Below are positions 15,815 to 24,891 of a stretch of DNA of 64,000 nt, in pieces; within the stretch, counting starts at the first letter, position 1; each line of letters opens with the position of its first letter. A model generated the notes under the pieces. That model had not been told where the DNA came from. It ran no database searches and saw only the letters and a list, made by a program, of their open reading frames with translations. The DNA comes from Clostridiales bacterium (GTDB lineage Bacteria; Bacillota; Clostridia; Oscillospirales; Acutalibacteraceae). The position numbers were made by a program, and so were the translations under genes. The stretch is taken from the NCBI GenBank assembly GCA_019416455.1, contig DXXG01000027.1, forward strand, positions 269,648 to 333,647, read 5' to 3'.

Positions 15815-16705
15815 TTGAAGGATTTTTTCAAAACCAGCTCCTTTAAGGTACTGGCCATCGTAGTGGTGGTGCTTTTGGGACTGATCATCTACACCGCCTC
15901 AGCGGGAGGTTCGCTGCTGGCCAATATGCTGGGGTTCGTCACCTCGCCCATGCAGAGCGTGAGCACCACGGCCACCGGGGCGGTCACGGAGTTCGTGGAC
16001 CTGGACGCTCTTTCCCGGGACGAACTGCGGACCATGGTGGAGGACCTGTCTCAGGAGAACGCCGAACTGCGGGAGAAGCTGGTGGACTATGACAACACCC
16101 TCCAGGAAAACGAGCAGCTGAAAGTCCAGCTGAAGATCACGGAGGAAGCACCTGAGAATACTCTGCGGGCCGCCACGTCGATCGGCCGGGATCCCAACGA
16201 TGTGTTCTACGGGTTCTCCATCGACCAGGGCACCTTGGCCGGCGTGGAAGTGGGCGACCCTGTCATCACCCAGCAGGGGTTGGTGGGCATCGTCAGTCAG
16301 GCCTACGCCACCACCAGTAAGGTGACCAATATCCTCTCCGAGGACGTGAGCGTGTCTGCTGTGGTGCCTGCCCGGGGAGAGAGCGGCGTCATTTCCAGTG
16401 ACATCACCTCCGCCAGCGCCGGGCTGCTGCGGCTGAGCTATCTTTCCAGCGACACCCAGGTACAGCCCGGGGATATCGTCACCACCTCCGGCGCGGGCAG
16501 TACCTATCCCAAGGATATCGTCATCGGTGAAGTGCAGAGCGTGCAGAAATCGGAGAACGATATCTCCTATTACGCCATCGTGAAACCCTATGAGGACCTG
16601 ACCGACGTGCGGGATGTCTTTGTCATCATCGACTTCCCCGGCTCCGGAGACGGAGAAGAGATCTTCACTCAGGAAGATCCGGACGGCAAGGAGGACGCGG
16701 AATGA
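15815..16705 (+). CDS. mreC: Rod-shape determining protein MreC
   Basis: The 296-residue protein has an N-terminal membrane anchor (residues about 11-30, LAIVVVVLLGLIIYTA) and a coiled coil near 68-105. The paired beta-barrel MreC core follows (AATSIGRDPNDVFYGFSIDQG, then QGLVGIVSQ and GDIVTTSGAGSTYP). It bridges MreB to PBP2 outside the membrane. The start is TTG after AAGGAGA. The C-terminal tail is acidic and disordered. The last four bases overlap mreD. Confidence 0.96.
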   Translation: MKDFFKTSSFKVLAIVVVVLLGLIIYTASAGGSLLANMLGFVTSPMQSVSTTATGAVTEFVDLDALSRDELRTMVEDLSQENAELREKLVDYDNTLQENEQLKVQLKITEEAPENTLRAATSIGRDPNDVFYGFSIDQGTLAGVEVGDPVITQQGLVGIVSQAYATTSKVTNILSEDVSVSAVVPARGESGVISSDITSASAGLLRLSYLSSDTQVQPGDIVTTSGAGSTYPKDIVIGEVQSVQKSENDISYYAIVKPYEDLTDVRDVFVIIDFPGSGDGEEIFTQEDPDGKEDAE

Positions 16706-17226
16706 TCAGGGATGTGAACAAGCTGGTCCGTTACCTGGCCTATACGTTGGAGATCCTGGTGCTGTTCATGGTCCAGGAGACCCCCGGTCTGCTGCCTTCC
16801 ATCTTTGGCGCCCGGCCGGTGCTGCTGTTCCCCGTGGTGGTGACCATCGCCATGTTCGAGACGGAGATCCCGGCTTTGGGGTTCGGTGTGCTGGGAGGTC
16901 TGCTGTGTGATTTCGGCCTTTCCGGGATGCTGGGTTTCCACGCTTTGGTGCTGGGACTTCTGTGCTTTTTCATCAGCTTTTCGGTGCGAGTGTATTTCCA
17001 GATCAATTTGGCCACGGCCATCCTCACTGGTGTTTGGAGCATCGGTCTGACGGTGTGTGTCCAGTGGTTTTTCCTGTACTTTTTCCAGTATTCCTACCCG
17101 GCTTACGCCTTTACCCATCATTACCTGCCCAAATACGGTTACACCTTGCTGTTTGTGCCGCTGGTGTACCTGTTGAATCGGGGCCTTTCCCAGGCGCTGC
17201 GGCCCCAGGAGGAAAGCCGGATGTAA
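16702..17226 (+). CDS. mreD: Rod-shape determining protein MreD
   Basis: The 174-residue integral membrane protein has five to six hydrophobic segments and the MreD-like ETPGLLPSIFGARP and GLLCDFGLSGMLG stretches between them. It is expected to sit with MreC and the wall transpeptidase in the elongation complex. Family similarity is weak by nature, but size, topology and position between mreC and the PBP gene settle the call. Confidence 0.92.
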   Translation: MIRDVNKLVRYLAYTLEILVLFMVQETPGLLPSIFGARPVLLFPVVVTIAMFETEIPALGFGVLGGLLCDFGLSGMLGFHALVLGLLCFFISFSVRVYFQINLATAILTGVWSIGLTVCVQWFFLYFFQYSYPAYAFTHHYLPKYGYTLLFVPLVYLLNRGLSQALRPQEESRM

Positions 17227-17280
17227 AAAGTCCGGTAGCAGCGATCTCATCCGCCCACTGCCCGGAAAGGAGGCTTCTCG

Positions 17281-19677
17281 ATGAAGAAACCGAAAACTAC
17301 AAAATTGGGACGTTCCGCCGCCTGCATCCTGCTGGTGCTGGCGGTGTTCGTAGTATATGAGCTTCGTTTGGTCCAATGGCAGATCGTTCAAGGAGAGGAG
17401 TTCGAGCAGATCTCCTTGTCTGACCGGACGGACACCATCGAGATCGACGCCGCCCGGGGACAGATCCTCTCAAGCGACGGGGTCGTGCTGGCGGGCAACC
17501 GCAGCAGCTACGACATCATCTACGATGCTTTGGAGATGGACTACACCCAGCGCAACGCCACCATCCTCCAAGTGCTGGACCTGCTCATTGAGCGGGAAGA
17601 GGAGTGGCGTGACCGGCTGCCCATCGTCCTGGCGGAGGACGGCACTTATCAATTCAAAGAGGACAGCGAAAGCGAGATCGCTACACTGAAGGGCCAGGAC
17701 ATGCTGAACCTGGCCGATTACGCCACCGCCGAGGACTGCATGGCGGAACTGACGAAAATGTACGACTGTGAAGGCTACTCCAAGGAGGACGCCCGGAACG
17801 TGGTGAGCGTACGCTATTCCATGACCCGAGACGGTTTCTCCCGAACCAACCCCTATGTGATCGCTTCGGACGTTTCCGCGGAGACAGTGGGCGTTATCAG
17901 TGAGCATTCGGAGGAGTGGCCCGGCATCAAAGCGCAGGTCTCCGTGGCCCGGTACTATGGGGATGACGGTACTATAGCGCCCCATGTAGTGGGCTATACT
18001 GGTTCCATTTTGGATTACCAGTATGAACAGGCGGTAGAGGACGGCACCGTCTACAACTCCGAGACCAATATCTCCGGCTACAAGTGGACGGACACCCGGG
18101 GCCAGTCGGGCATTGAGTCTGCCTTTGAGGAAGAGCTGAGAGGCAAGCGGGGCGAAAAAACCATCTACACCGACGAGACTGGTGAGGTGGTCAGCACCGC
18201 GGTGACCACCAATCCCCAGGAGGGCAACACGGTCCACCTGACCTTGGATTCGGAGCTTCAAAGGGTGGCTAACCTGTCCTTGGCCAAGAACATCAAAGCC
18301 AACACCGACGCGAAAGATTGCACTGCTGGCGCGGCCGTGGTGTTGGATGTGGACGATTTCGGCGTGCTGGCTTGTTCCTCCTATCCCACCTTCGATATGA
18401 ACCAGTACCGCACCGACAACAAATATGTGAACCTGCTGGCGGAGGACGAGGATCAGCCCTTGTTCAACCGGGCTTTGAACGGTGTGTTTACCCCTGGTTC
18501 CGTGTTCAAGCCTGTGGTGGCTCTGGCAGCTTTGCAGGAAGGGGTCATCAGCGCAGCCACTACCTACACTTGCAGCGGACAGTGGGACTATTTCGACTTG
18601 ACCCAGGGCTGTTTGTGCGGCACCGGTACTTGGAACGTTTACGGGGCGCTTTCCCACTCCTGCAACACCTATTTTAGTAACGTGGGTCTGAATCTGGGGA
18701 TCGCTCGGCTGGACCCTTACGCCGAATATTTTGGTCTGGGCACCACCACCGGAGTGGAAATCGGTGAGGCTACGGGCATCATGTCCAACCCTCAGGAATA
18801 CCTGGAAAACCATGGTGTGGGGTGGACGGACGGTGTTTCCGCTCAGACGGCGATCGGTCAGGCGGATAACATGTTCACTCCCATGCAGCTGGCCACCATG
18901 TGCGCTACCATTGCCAACGGCGGCGTCCGTCTGCAAACTCATTTCCTGGACAAGGTTACCGACTACACCGGAGAACAGGTCGTTGAAGAGTACCAGCCTG
19001 TGGAACTGTATGACGCGGGCATTTCCAGCTCTGTGCTGGGGGTGGTCCAGGCAGGCATGCAGATGGTTGCCACTCAGGGAACGGCCTCCACAGTGTTCGG
19101 AAATTATCCCGTGTCCATCGCCTGCAAGACCGGTACCGCTGAGACTTCCAATGATAAGAATGGTACCGAGCCAAACTTGAGCTTTATCTGCTACGCGCCC
19201 GCCAACGATCCTGAGATCGCCATAGCGGTGATGATCGAGTACGGCAACAAGGGCACCTATGCCCAGAACGTGGCCAAGGACATTTTGGACCAGTATTTCG
19301 GGTTCTACACTTGGGATGAGGACGGCAATAAATATGACCAGTCCGGCAACATGGTGGATGACAACGGCGTCATCATCAAGACAGCGGAAGAGCTGGAAGA
19401 ACTGGGTCTGACCCCTGGCGGTCAGGATACGGACAAGGATCAGGACAACGACACTTCCTCCACGGCTGGGGAAGCTACTGCCACTCCTACCCCCACTCCC
19501 ACTCCTACCCCTGACCGGGGCAGTGATATCCCCGACGCTCCCTATACCGGGGAGGAAACATCCTCCAGCTCCAGTTCGGATGAGGATGGTGGGGAGACCG
19601 GCGGTGATGAAGGATCCGAAGCGGGAGCCTCGCCCGATCCCGGAGGCCTTACCGGACCCTATTACCGGGGCGGCTAG
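17281..19677 (+). CDS. mrdA: Class B penicillin-binding protein (PBP2/MrdA-like transpeptidase)
   Basis: The 798-residue protein has one N-terminal transmembrane helix (about 11-30) and a PBP dimerisation domain that starts RGQILSSDG. The transpeptidase domain has the active-site triad motifs S407-V-F-K410, S460-C-N462 and K616-T-G. It cross-links peptidoglycan during elongation. After the catalytic domain come about 110 low-complexity residues, including (TP)n and acidic/serine stretches. The tail is long for PBP2 and probably spans the wall. It is the last gene of the mreBCD cluster; no rodA is visible nearby. AAAGGAGG precedes the ATG. Confidence 0.95.
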   Translation: MKKPKTTKLGRSAACILLVLAVFVVYELRLVQWQIVQGEEFEQISLSDRTDTIEIDAARGQILSSDGVVLAGNRSSYDIIYDALEMDYTQRNATILQVLDLLIEREEEWRDRLPIVLAEDGTYQFKEDSESEIATLKGQDMLNLADYATAEDCMAELTKMYDCEGYSKEDARNVVSVRYSMTRDGFSRTNPYVIASDVSAETVGVISEHSEEWPGIKAQVSVARYYGDDGTIAPHVVGYTGSILDYQYEQAVEDGTVYNSETNISGYKWTDTRGQSGIESAFEEELRGKRGEKTIYTDETGEVVSTAVTTNPQEGNTVHLTLDSELQRVANLSLAKNIKANTDAKDCTAGAAVVLDVDDFGVLACSSYPTFDMNQYRTDNKYVNLLAEDEDQPLFNRALNGVFTPGSVFKPVVALAALQEGVISAATTYTCSGQWDYFDLTQGCLCGTGTWNVYGALSHSCNTYFSNVGLNLGIARLDPYAEYFGLGTTTGVEIGEATGIMSNPQEYLENHGVGWTDGVSAQTAIGQADNMFTPMQLATMCATIANGGVRLQTHFLDKVTDYTGEQVVEEYQPVELYDAGISSSVLGVVQAGMQMVATQGTASTVFGNYPVSIACKTGTAETSNDKNGTEPNLSFICYAPANDPEIAIAVMIEYGNKGTYAQNVAKDILDQYFGFYTWDEDGNKYDQSGNMVDDNGVIIKTAEELEELGLTPGGQDTDKDQDNDTSSTAGEATATPTPTPTPTPDRGSDIPDAPYTGEETSSSSSSDEDGGETGGDEGSEAGASPDPGGLTGPYYRGG

Positions 19678-19781
19678 AAATGGGAATAATTACAAATAGG
19701 AGAATTCAAAAATTATTTCACAAATCATAAAGGCGAAAAGCATGGAATTATAACAAAATATATTTCCAAGTAACTTTGTTT

Positions 19782-19810
19782 TTGACAATTTGCCTTAAGT
19801 ATGCTAAGAT
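19782..19810 (+). promoter_or_regulatory. Promoter of the minD-like gene
   Basis: Perfect TTGACA, 17-base spacer and TAAGAT lie just before the gene. The rest of the 154-base gap is AT-rich with no other signal. Confidence 0.75.
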
Positions 19811-19831
19811 GGTAGCTGAGGTAGAATTTCT

Positions 19832-20569
19832 ATGGGTATAGCAACAGTGATCACGTCCGGCAAAGGCGGCGTGGGAAAATCCACCGTGACGGTGGGTCTG
19901 GGCAGAGCTTTGGCCGCCCGGGGCCGCCGGGTCCTGCTGGTGGACTGCGACGCGGGCCTGCGCAGCTTGGACCGTATGACCGGCGTGGAAGAAAATCTGG
20001 TGTTCGATATGGCCGATGTGGTCTTTGCCAGGTGCGCCCCGGCAGAGGCCATTTATCCCTGCGGCGAAACGGAAGGGCTGTACCTGCTGCCCGCGCCCTC
20101 CCTTCAGGAGGATATGATCCGTCCCGGGGTAATGAAGAAATTAGTGCCCCTTTTAAAACGGTATTACGACCACGTGCTGCTGGATTCCCCCGCGGGGGTG
20201 GGCAGCGGTTTTCGCTCGGCTGCCAGCGGAGCGGATCAGGCTCTGGTGGTGTGCGGCTCCGATCCGGTGAGTGTGCGCAGCGCCGGAACGGTCCGGGAAC
20301 TGCTGGACAAGCTGGAGATAAAAGAGCGGCGTTTGGTCATCAACCGGTTCAACAGGGACTTGTTCCGGCAGACTCAGGCTTTCAGCGATCTGGACGGTGT
20401 CATAGACAGCACCGGGATCCGGCTGATGGGCGTTGTGCCGGAGGATTACGGTCTGGCGGCCGCGTTTTTGAGCGGCAAGAGCGCCCGGGAAGATTCCCCC
20501 GGCATGAAAGCTCTGTGCCGTATGGCTGGCCGTCTGGAAGGGGAATCCATTCCCATAGCGGGTTTGTAA
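19832..20569 (+). CDS. MinD-like ParA ATPase, without obvious membrane-targeting helix
   Basis: The 245-residue protein has the deviant Walker A GKGGVGKST, the switch-I-like DCDAGLRSLDRMTG and DSPAGVGSGF at the switch-II position, all typical of MinD. MinD normally ends in a basic amphipathic helix that anchors it to the membrane. Here the chain ends MAGRLEGESIPIAGL, with no basic amphipathic stretch, and is about 20 residues shorter than usual. minC and minE, the standard partners, do not flank it. Position after mreBCD-mrdA and before mgsA is the classical site of the min genes in Clostridia, so orthology is likely though function may have changed. Confidence 0.85.
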   Translation: MGIATVITSGKGGVGKSTVTVGLGRALAARGRRVLLVDCDAGLRSLDRMTGVEENLVFDMADVVFARCAPAEAIYPCGETEGLYLLPAPSLQEDMIRPGVMKKLVPLLKRYYDHVLLDSPAGVGSGFRSAASGADQALVVCGSDPVSVRSAGTVRELLDKLEIKERRLVINRFNRDLFRQTQAFSDLDGVIDSTGIRLMGVVPEDYGLAAAFLSGKSAREDSPGMKALCRMAGRLEGESIPIAGL

Positions 20570-20644
20570 GACATAGAAAGACGGAGATCGAGTTTGTAGC
20601 AGAATGATTTTAAAAAAGTAAGCCAAGGAGAGGAGATCATCGAA

Positions 20645-21046
20645 ATGAACATTGCGATCACTGCGCACGACGCGAAAAAGGAGCTGATGGTACAGTTTTG
20701 TATTGCCTATTGCGGCATCCTGAGCCGCTATTCACTGTGTGGGACAGGCACTACAAGCAAGATGGTCTCCGAAGCCACAGGGTTGGAGATCCAGAAGTTT
20801 TTGAGCGGTCCTCAGGGCGGCGACCAGCAGATCGCGGCGCGGATCGCCTGCAATGAGATCGACCTGCTGTTGTTTTTCCGGGATCCGCTGAATCCCAAAT
20901 CTCACGAGACTGCCAACGACATGAACCTGCTGCGCCTGTGCGACATGCATAACATCCCGGTGGCCACCAATATCGCCACCGCCGAAGTGCTGATCCACGG
21001 CCTGGAGCGGGGCGACTTGGATTGGCGGAATATCCTGCGGGATTGA
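20645..21046 (+). CDS. mgsA: Methylglyoxal synthase
   Basis: The 133-residue protein matches MgsA: AHDAKKELM near the N-terminus, the phosphate-binding LCGTGTTS, then LSGPQGGDQQIAARI and LLFFRDPLNPKSHETD-like residues carrying the catalytic aspartates. It converts dihydroxyacetone phosphate to methylglyoxal and phosphate, a bypass used when phosphate is limiting or sugar-phosphates accumulate. AAGGAGAGGAG precedes the ATG. In many Clostridia mgsA closes the mre-min-rodA cluster, as here. Confidence 0.95.
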   Translation: MNIAITAHDAKKELMVQFCIAYCGILSRYSLCGTGTTSKMVSEATGLEIQKFLSGPQGGDQQIAARIACNEIDLLLFFRDPLNPKSHETANDMNLLRLCDMHNIPVATNIATAEVLIHGLERGDLDWRNILRD

Positions 21047-21056
21047 GTTTTTTCTG

Positions 21057-21085
21057 TTGCAAAATCAGGGGAAACTGAGTATAAT
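21057..21085 (+). promoter_or_regulatory. Promoter of the hisS-aspS T-box transcript
   Basis: TTGCAA, a 17-base spacer and perfect TATAAT precede the T-box leader. Confidence 0.8.
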
Positions 21086-21094
21086 TGAGAATTG

Positions 21095-21327
21095 TCCGGC
21101 GACAACGCGGGATGAGTACTCCGGAACGCCCGGCAGAGAATGGGGGCGCCCTTTGGGCGCTGCGAGCCCCCTGGGAGCCGAACGGAGGAAAGACGCCCGC
21201 CAGCCGTAAACAAGATAAAAGCTGTAAGGAAAGCGAAATACGCTTTTGAATCAGGGTGGCACCACGGAGAGACCTTCGTCCCTGGCACGGCCTTAGTTGG
21301 CCGCGTCCTTAGGACGGGGTCTTTTTT
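21095..21327 (+). ncRNA. T-box leader, Asp specifier (GAC)
   Basis: Stem I contains GATGAGTACT on its 5' side, an AGAGA bulge and a GCTGCGAGC apical element. GCGGG (21107-21111) pairs with CCCGC (21196-21200) and ACTCCG with CGGAGG, leaving a specifier loop AAAGACG; the codon is GAC at 21192-21194 (Asp). The T-box sequence AGGGTGGCACCACGG (21253-21267) is followed by a terminator with AGACC...GGTCT and CTTTTTT. Uncharged tRNA-Asp should promote readthrough into hisS-aspS. The specifier was aligned by eye with the Trp T-box at 47.5 kb, where AAA also precedes the codon. Confidence 0.9.
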
Positions 21328-21338
21328 GCAGCGTGAAT

Positions 21339-21629
21339 CCGCCGCCCCAACAGCGTGATACGACTGCCCAGGCACTGTGCGGCGTGGACGCGAGTTGTCG
21401 TCTAGCACAGGCGCGGCGGAGCCGCCGCCCCGATAACGCGACACGACTGCCCAGGCACTGTGCGGCGCGGACGCGAGTTGCCGTCCAGCACAGACGCGGC
21501 GAAGCCGCCGCCCCAATAACGCGATACGACAGCCCAGGCACTGGGTGGCGCGGACGCGAGCTGTCATCCAACACAGGCGCGGCGAAGCCGCCGCCCCAAT
21601 AACGCGATACGACTGCCCAGGCACTGGGC
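21339..21629. repeat. 83-bp tandem repeat, about 3.5 copies, in the hisS leader
   Basis: CCGCCGCCCC recurs at 21339, 21422, 21505 and 21588, an exact 83-bp period, and the remaining unit sequence is nearly identical. Each unit holds a GCGGCG...CGCCGC dyad and a GCCCAG-GCA-CTGGGC stem (exact in later copies). The period is not a multiple of three, arguing against coding. It sits between the T-box terminator and the hisS ribosome binding site. Confidence 0.92.
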
Positions 21630-21647
21630 GGAAAGGAGAAATAGAGC

Positions 21648-22934
21648 ATGGAATTGATCACAAGAGCACCGAAGGGAACAGTGGACCTGATCCCCGGGAA
21701 ATCGGAAAAATGGCAGGTGGTGGAGGATGTGTTCCGCAGCGAGGCGGAACTCAACGGCTTTGCCGAGATCCGCACCCCTGTGTTTGAGCACACCGAACTG
21801 TTCCTCCGGGGTGTGGGTGACACCACCGACGTGGTGGAAAAGCAGATGTACACCTTCGAGGACAAAGGCGGTCGGTCCATCACTCTGCGGCCGGAAGGCA
21901 CCGCGGGCGCTGTCCGTGCCATGCTGGAAAACGGCCTGTATAACGCCGGTTACCCGGTGAAACTGTACTACAATACCTCCTGCTACCGGTATGAGAAGCC
22001 CCAGGCGGGCCGTCTGCGGGAACTGCACCAGTTCGGCGTGGAGATGTTCGGCGCTGCTGAGCCTGTGGCCGACGCCCAGATTATCGCCCTGGCGCTGTCC
22101 GCTTTCCATCGGCTGGGCCTGGAGGACGTGGGCTTGCAGATCAATTCCATCGGCTGCCCTGAGTGCCGTAAGGAATACCACAAGGCTTTGAAGGAATACT
22201 TCACCGCCCGGAAAGAGCAGCTGTGCGACACCTGCCTGTCCCGTCTGGAGCGCAACCCCATGCGCATTCTGGACTGCAAGAGCCCCGAGTGCCAGGAAGT
22301 GGCCAAGGGCGCGCCTAAGATCACCGACTACCTGTGTGAGGACTGCCAGAAGCATTTCCAGAAGGTCCAGAGCTATCTCACCGCTATGGGCGTGGAGTTC
22401 GAAGTAGATCCCGGTCTGGTCCGCGGTTTGGACTACTACACCCGCACTGTGTTTGAGTTCCCTTCCAAGAGCCTGGGCTTCGCCCTGGGCGGCGGCGGCC
22501 GGTACGACGGTCTGGTGGAAGAGATGGGAGGCAAGCCCACTCCCGGTTTGGGCTTCGGCCTGGGCCTGGATCGGATCATGATGGCGCTGGAAGCTCAGGA
22601 TACGGAATTCCCCCAGCCAGTGAAATGTGAAGTCTACCTTGCCTCTATGGGCGAGGAAGCTCAGACGAAAACCTTCCTGCTCACCGATCAGCTGCACCGT
22701 TGCGGCGTTCCTGCCGACTGCGACTTGTGCGGCCGGGGTCTGAAAGCCCAGATGAAATACGCTGACAAGATCGGTGCCCAGTACACCATTGTGGTGGGGG
22801 ACAACGAGCTGGCCGAGGGTAAGGCGGAACTGAAAAACATGAAAACTGGAGAAAAGAAATCCATCTCCCTGGGGGAGGATTTCATCGACCAGTACATCAC
22901 TTTGAGCATAGAGGCCGGAGATTTGGCCTTTTAA
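21648..22934 (+). CDS. hisS: Histidyl-tRNA synthetase
   Basis: The 428-residue class II synthetase has motif 2 (LYYNTSCYRYEKPQAGRLREL-type loop with the Arg), the histidine-specific GLDYYTRTVFEF, motif 3 (GLGFGLGLDRIMMALE), and a C-terminal anticodon domain. It also carries a cysteine-rich stretch (CPECRKE, CDTC, CEDC) around residues 165-245, normal in Firmicutes HisRS. It charges tRNA-His. AAAGGAG precedes the ATG. The gene lies downstream of a T-box whose specifier is Asp, so its expression follows aspartyl-tRNA charging. Confidence 0.97.
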   Translation: MELITRAPKGTVDLIPGKSEKWQVVEDVFRSEAELNGFAEIRTPVFEHTELFLRGVGDTTDVVEKQMYTFEDKGGRSITLRPEGTAGAVRAMLENGLYNAGYPVKLYYNTSCYRYEKPQAGRLRELHQFGVEMFGAAEPVADAQIIALALSAFHRLGLEDVGLQINSIGCPECRKEYHKALKEYFTARKEQLCDTCLSRLERNPMRILDCKSPECQEVAKGAPKITDYLCEDCQKHFQKVQSYLTAMGVEFEVDPGLVRGLDYYTRTVFEFPSKSLGFALGGGGRYDGLVEEMGGKPTPGLGFGLGLDRIMMALEAQDTEFPQPVKCEVYLASMGEEAQTKTFLLTDQLHRCGVPADCDLCGRGLKAQMKYADKIGAQYTIVVGDNELAEGKAELKNMKTGEKKSISLGEDFIDQYITLSIEAGDLAF

Positions 22935-22962
22935 GTAGGAAAGAGAGAAAGAGGGAACTGCA

Positions 22963-24768
22963 ATGGAACAGACAAAATACCGCACCCACACCTGTGGGGA
23001 ACTGCGCATGGAGCATGTAGGCCAGACCGTCACCCTGGCGGGTTGGATGGAGAACCTTCGGGAAGTGGGAAGTAACTTCGGCTTCCTGGTCCTCCGGGAT
23101 TTTTACGGTACCACCCAGGTGGTAGTGGAGACCGAAGAGATGATGGAGCAGGTGAAGGCGCTCAACAAGGAGAGCACCATCGCCGTCACCGGCCTGGTAC
23201 GGGAGCGCACCAGCAAGAACCCCAAGCTGCCTACCGGCGACATCGAGGTCACCCCCACCCAGATCCAGGTCCTGGGCCGCTGCCGCTACAACGAGCTGCC
23301 TTTCGAGGTGAACTATTCCAAAGACGCCGGCGAGGATGCCCGGCTGAAATACCGTTATCTTGACCTGCGCAATCCTCAGGTGAAGAAGAACATCGTGGTC
23401 CGCAGCCAGGTGGTGTCCGCTCTGCGCCGGGCCATGGAGGACCAGGGATTCATGGAGATCACCACCCCTATCCTCACCGCTTCCTCCCCCGAGGGTGCCC
23501 GGGATTACCTGGTGCCTTCCCGGAAGCATCCTGGCAAGTTCTACGCTCTGCCCCAGGCTCCCCAGCAGTTCAAGCAGCTGCTGATGACCTCTGGCTTTGA
23601 CAAGTATTTCCAGATCGCTCCCTGCTTCCGGGACGAGGACGCCCGCGGCGACCGTTCCCCCGGTGAGTTCTACCAGCTGGACATGGAGATGGCCTTCGCT
23701 GGTCAGGAGGACGTGTTCGCTGTGCTGGAGCAGGTGCTGCCTCCCATTTTTGCCAAGTACGGCGCCTATGACATCGCTTCCCAGGCTCCCTTCCGTCGGA
23801 TCCCCTACCTCCAGGCCATGGAGGAGTTTGGCTCCGACAAGCCCGACCTGCGGATCGACCTGCGGGTGAAGGATGCCACCGATCTGCTCTCCGGCTGCGG
23901 TTTCGGCCCCTTCGAAGGCGGCGCCCTCATCAAAGCTGTGCCTGTGTCCAACTGCAAGCTGACCCGGAAAGCCATCGACAAGCTGTGCGCTGACGTGGAA
24001 GTCCAGGCAGGGCAGAAGCCCTACTGGTTCCGTGTGGACGAAAAGGGCGAGATCGTGGGCGGCATCGCCAAGTTCCTCAACGCCGATCCTGCCTTGGCCC
24101 AGAAGGTCATCGGCGAGCTGGCCCTGGAGAACGACACTCTGGTGCTGCTGTGCGCCGGTACCCGGAGCCAGGTCTGGAAAACTTCCGGCGTGATGGTGAA
24201 GCTGGCCGGCGCTCAGTGCGAGGGCCACTTGGACCAGGAGCGGTATGAGTTCTGCTGGATCGTGGACTTCCCCATGTTCGAGATCGGTGAGGAGTCCGGT
24301 CAGCTGGAATTCTGCCACAACCCCTTCTCCATGCCTTCCGGCGGCCTGGAGGCATTGCTGAAAGCGGAACGGGGAGAGATCGACCCCCTGAGCATCCTGG
24401 CGGAGCAGTACGACCTGGTGTGCAACGGCGTGGAGCTGTCCTCCGGCGCCGTGCGGAACCACGACCCTGAGATCATGGTGAAAGCCTTCGAGATGGTGGG
24501 CTTGGGCGAAGAGGATGTAAAAGCCAAGTTCCCTGCCATGTACAACGCCTTCTGCTATGGCGCGCCGCCCCATGCGGGTATCGCTCCCGGCGTGGACCGG
24601 ATGGTCATGCTGCTGTGCGGCGAAAGCTCCATCCGGGAGGTCATCGCCTTCCCCATGAACAAGAGCGCCCAGGACCTGATGATGGACGCCCCCGCTCCCG
24701 TGGACCCCAGCCAGTTGGAGGAGCTCTCTATCGCTATCGTGGAACATTCCCAGGAGGAACAAGGTTAA
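22963..24768 (+). CDS. aspS: Aspartyl-tRNA synthetase
   Basis: The 601-residue protein is the full bacterial form: an OB-fold anticodon domain (VTLAGWMENLREVGSNFGFLV), class II motifs (ARDYLVPSRK, FQIAPCFRDEDARGDRSPGEF), a GAD insertion (about 280-420) and motif 3 (GAPPHAGIAPGVDRM). It charges tRNA-Asp. It follows hisS by 28 bases and shares its T-box leader. Confidence 0.98.
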   Translation: MEQTKYRTHTCGELRMEHVGQTVTLAGWMENLREVGSNFGFLVLRDFYGTTQVVVETEEMMEQVKALNKESTIAVTGLVRERTSKNPKLPTGDIEVTPTQIQVLGRCRYNELPFEVNYSKDAGEDARLKYRYLDLRNPQVKKNIVVRSQVVSALRRAMEDQGFMEITTPILTASSPEGARDYLVPSRKHPGKFYALPQAPQQFKQLLMTSGFDKYFQIAPCFRDEDARGDRSPGEFYQLDMEMAFAGQEDVFAVLEQVLPPIFAKYGAYDIASQAPFRRIPYLQAMEEFGSDKPDLRIDLRVKDATDLLSGCGFGPFEGGALIKAVPVSNCKLTRKAIDKLCADVEVQAGQKPYWFRVDEKGEIVGGIAKFLNADPALAQKVIGELALENDTLVLLCAGTRSQVWKTSGVMVKLAGAQCEGHLDQERYEFCWIVDFPMFEIGEESGQLEFCHNPFSMPSGGLEALLKAERGEIDPLSILAEQYDLVCNGVELSSGAVRNHDPEIMVKAFEMVGLGEEDVKAKFPAMYNAFCYGAPPHAGIAPGVDRMVMLLCGESSIREVIAFPMNKSAQDLMMDAPAPVDPSQLEELSIAIVEHSQEEQG

Positions 24769-24795
24769 ATCCCTGTTAGATCCTGAAAAAATCCC

Positions 24796-24833
24796 GCCCC
24801 CGGCCGTGTTGTGAAACATGACCGGGGGCAATA
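24796..24833 (+). terminator. Terminator of hisS-aspS
   Basis: GCCCCCGG pairs with CCGGGGGC around an 18-base loop, followed by the AT-rich AATATATTTT. Confidence 0.75.
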
Positions 24834-24868
24834 TATTTTGGGGATGTTTTATAAATATTTTTTTAACG

Positions 24869-24884
24869 ACACAATATCTAGTGT
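24869..24884 (+). promoter_or_regulatory. NrdR box upstream of nrdD
   Basis: ACACAATATCTAGTGT matches all conserved positions of the NrdR box (acaCwAtATaTwGtgt) and lies eight bases before the -35 hexamer. A left-half-like ACACTTAT starts 32 bases downstream, the usual spacing of paired boxes, but its right half does not match. Confidence 0.75.
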
Positions 24885-24891
24885 TTGGCTG

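Noticed and set aside
21297..21602. Open frames through the 83-bp repeats on both strands
   Set aside because: The period is not a multiple of three and the peptides drift between frames; the DNA structure is the likely feature.
21339..21629. CRISPR array
   Set aside because: The repeats are contiguous, with no unique spacers, and no cas genes are present.
22897..24831. A 644-codon open frame antisense to aspS
   Set aside because: AspRS on the plus strand has complete class II motifs; the antisense frame has none and low-complexity composition.
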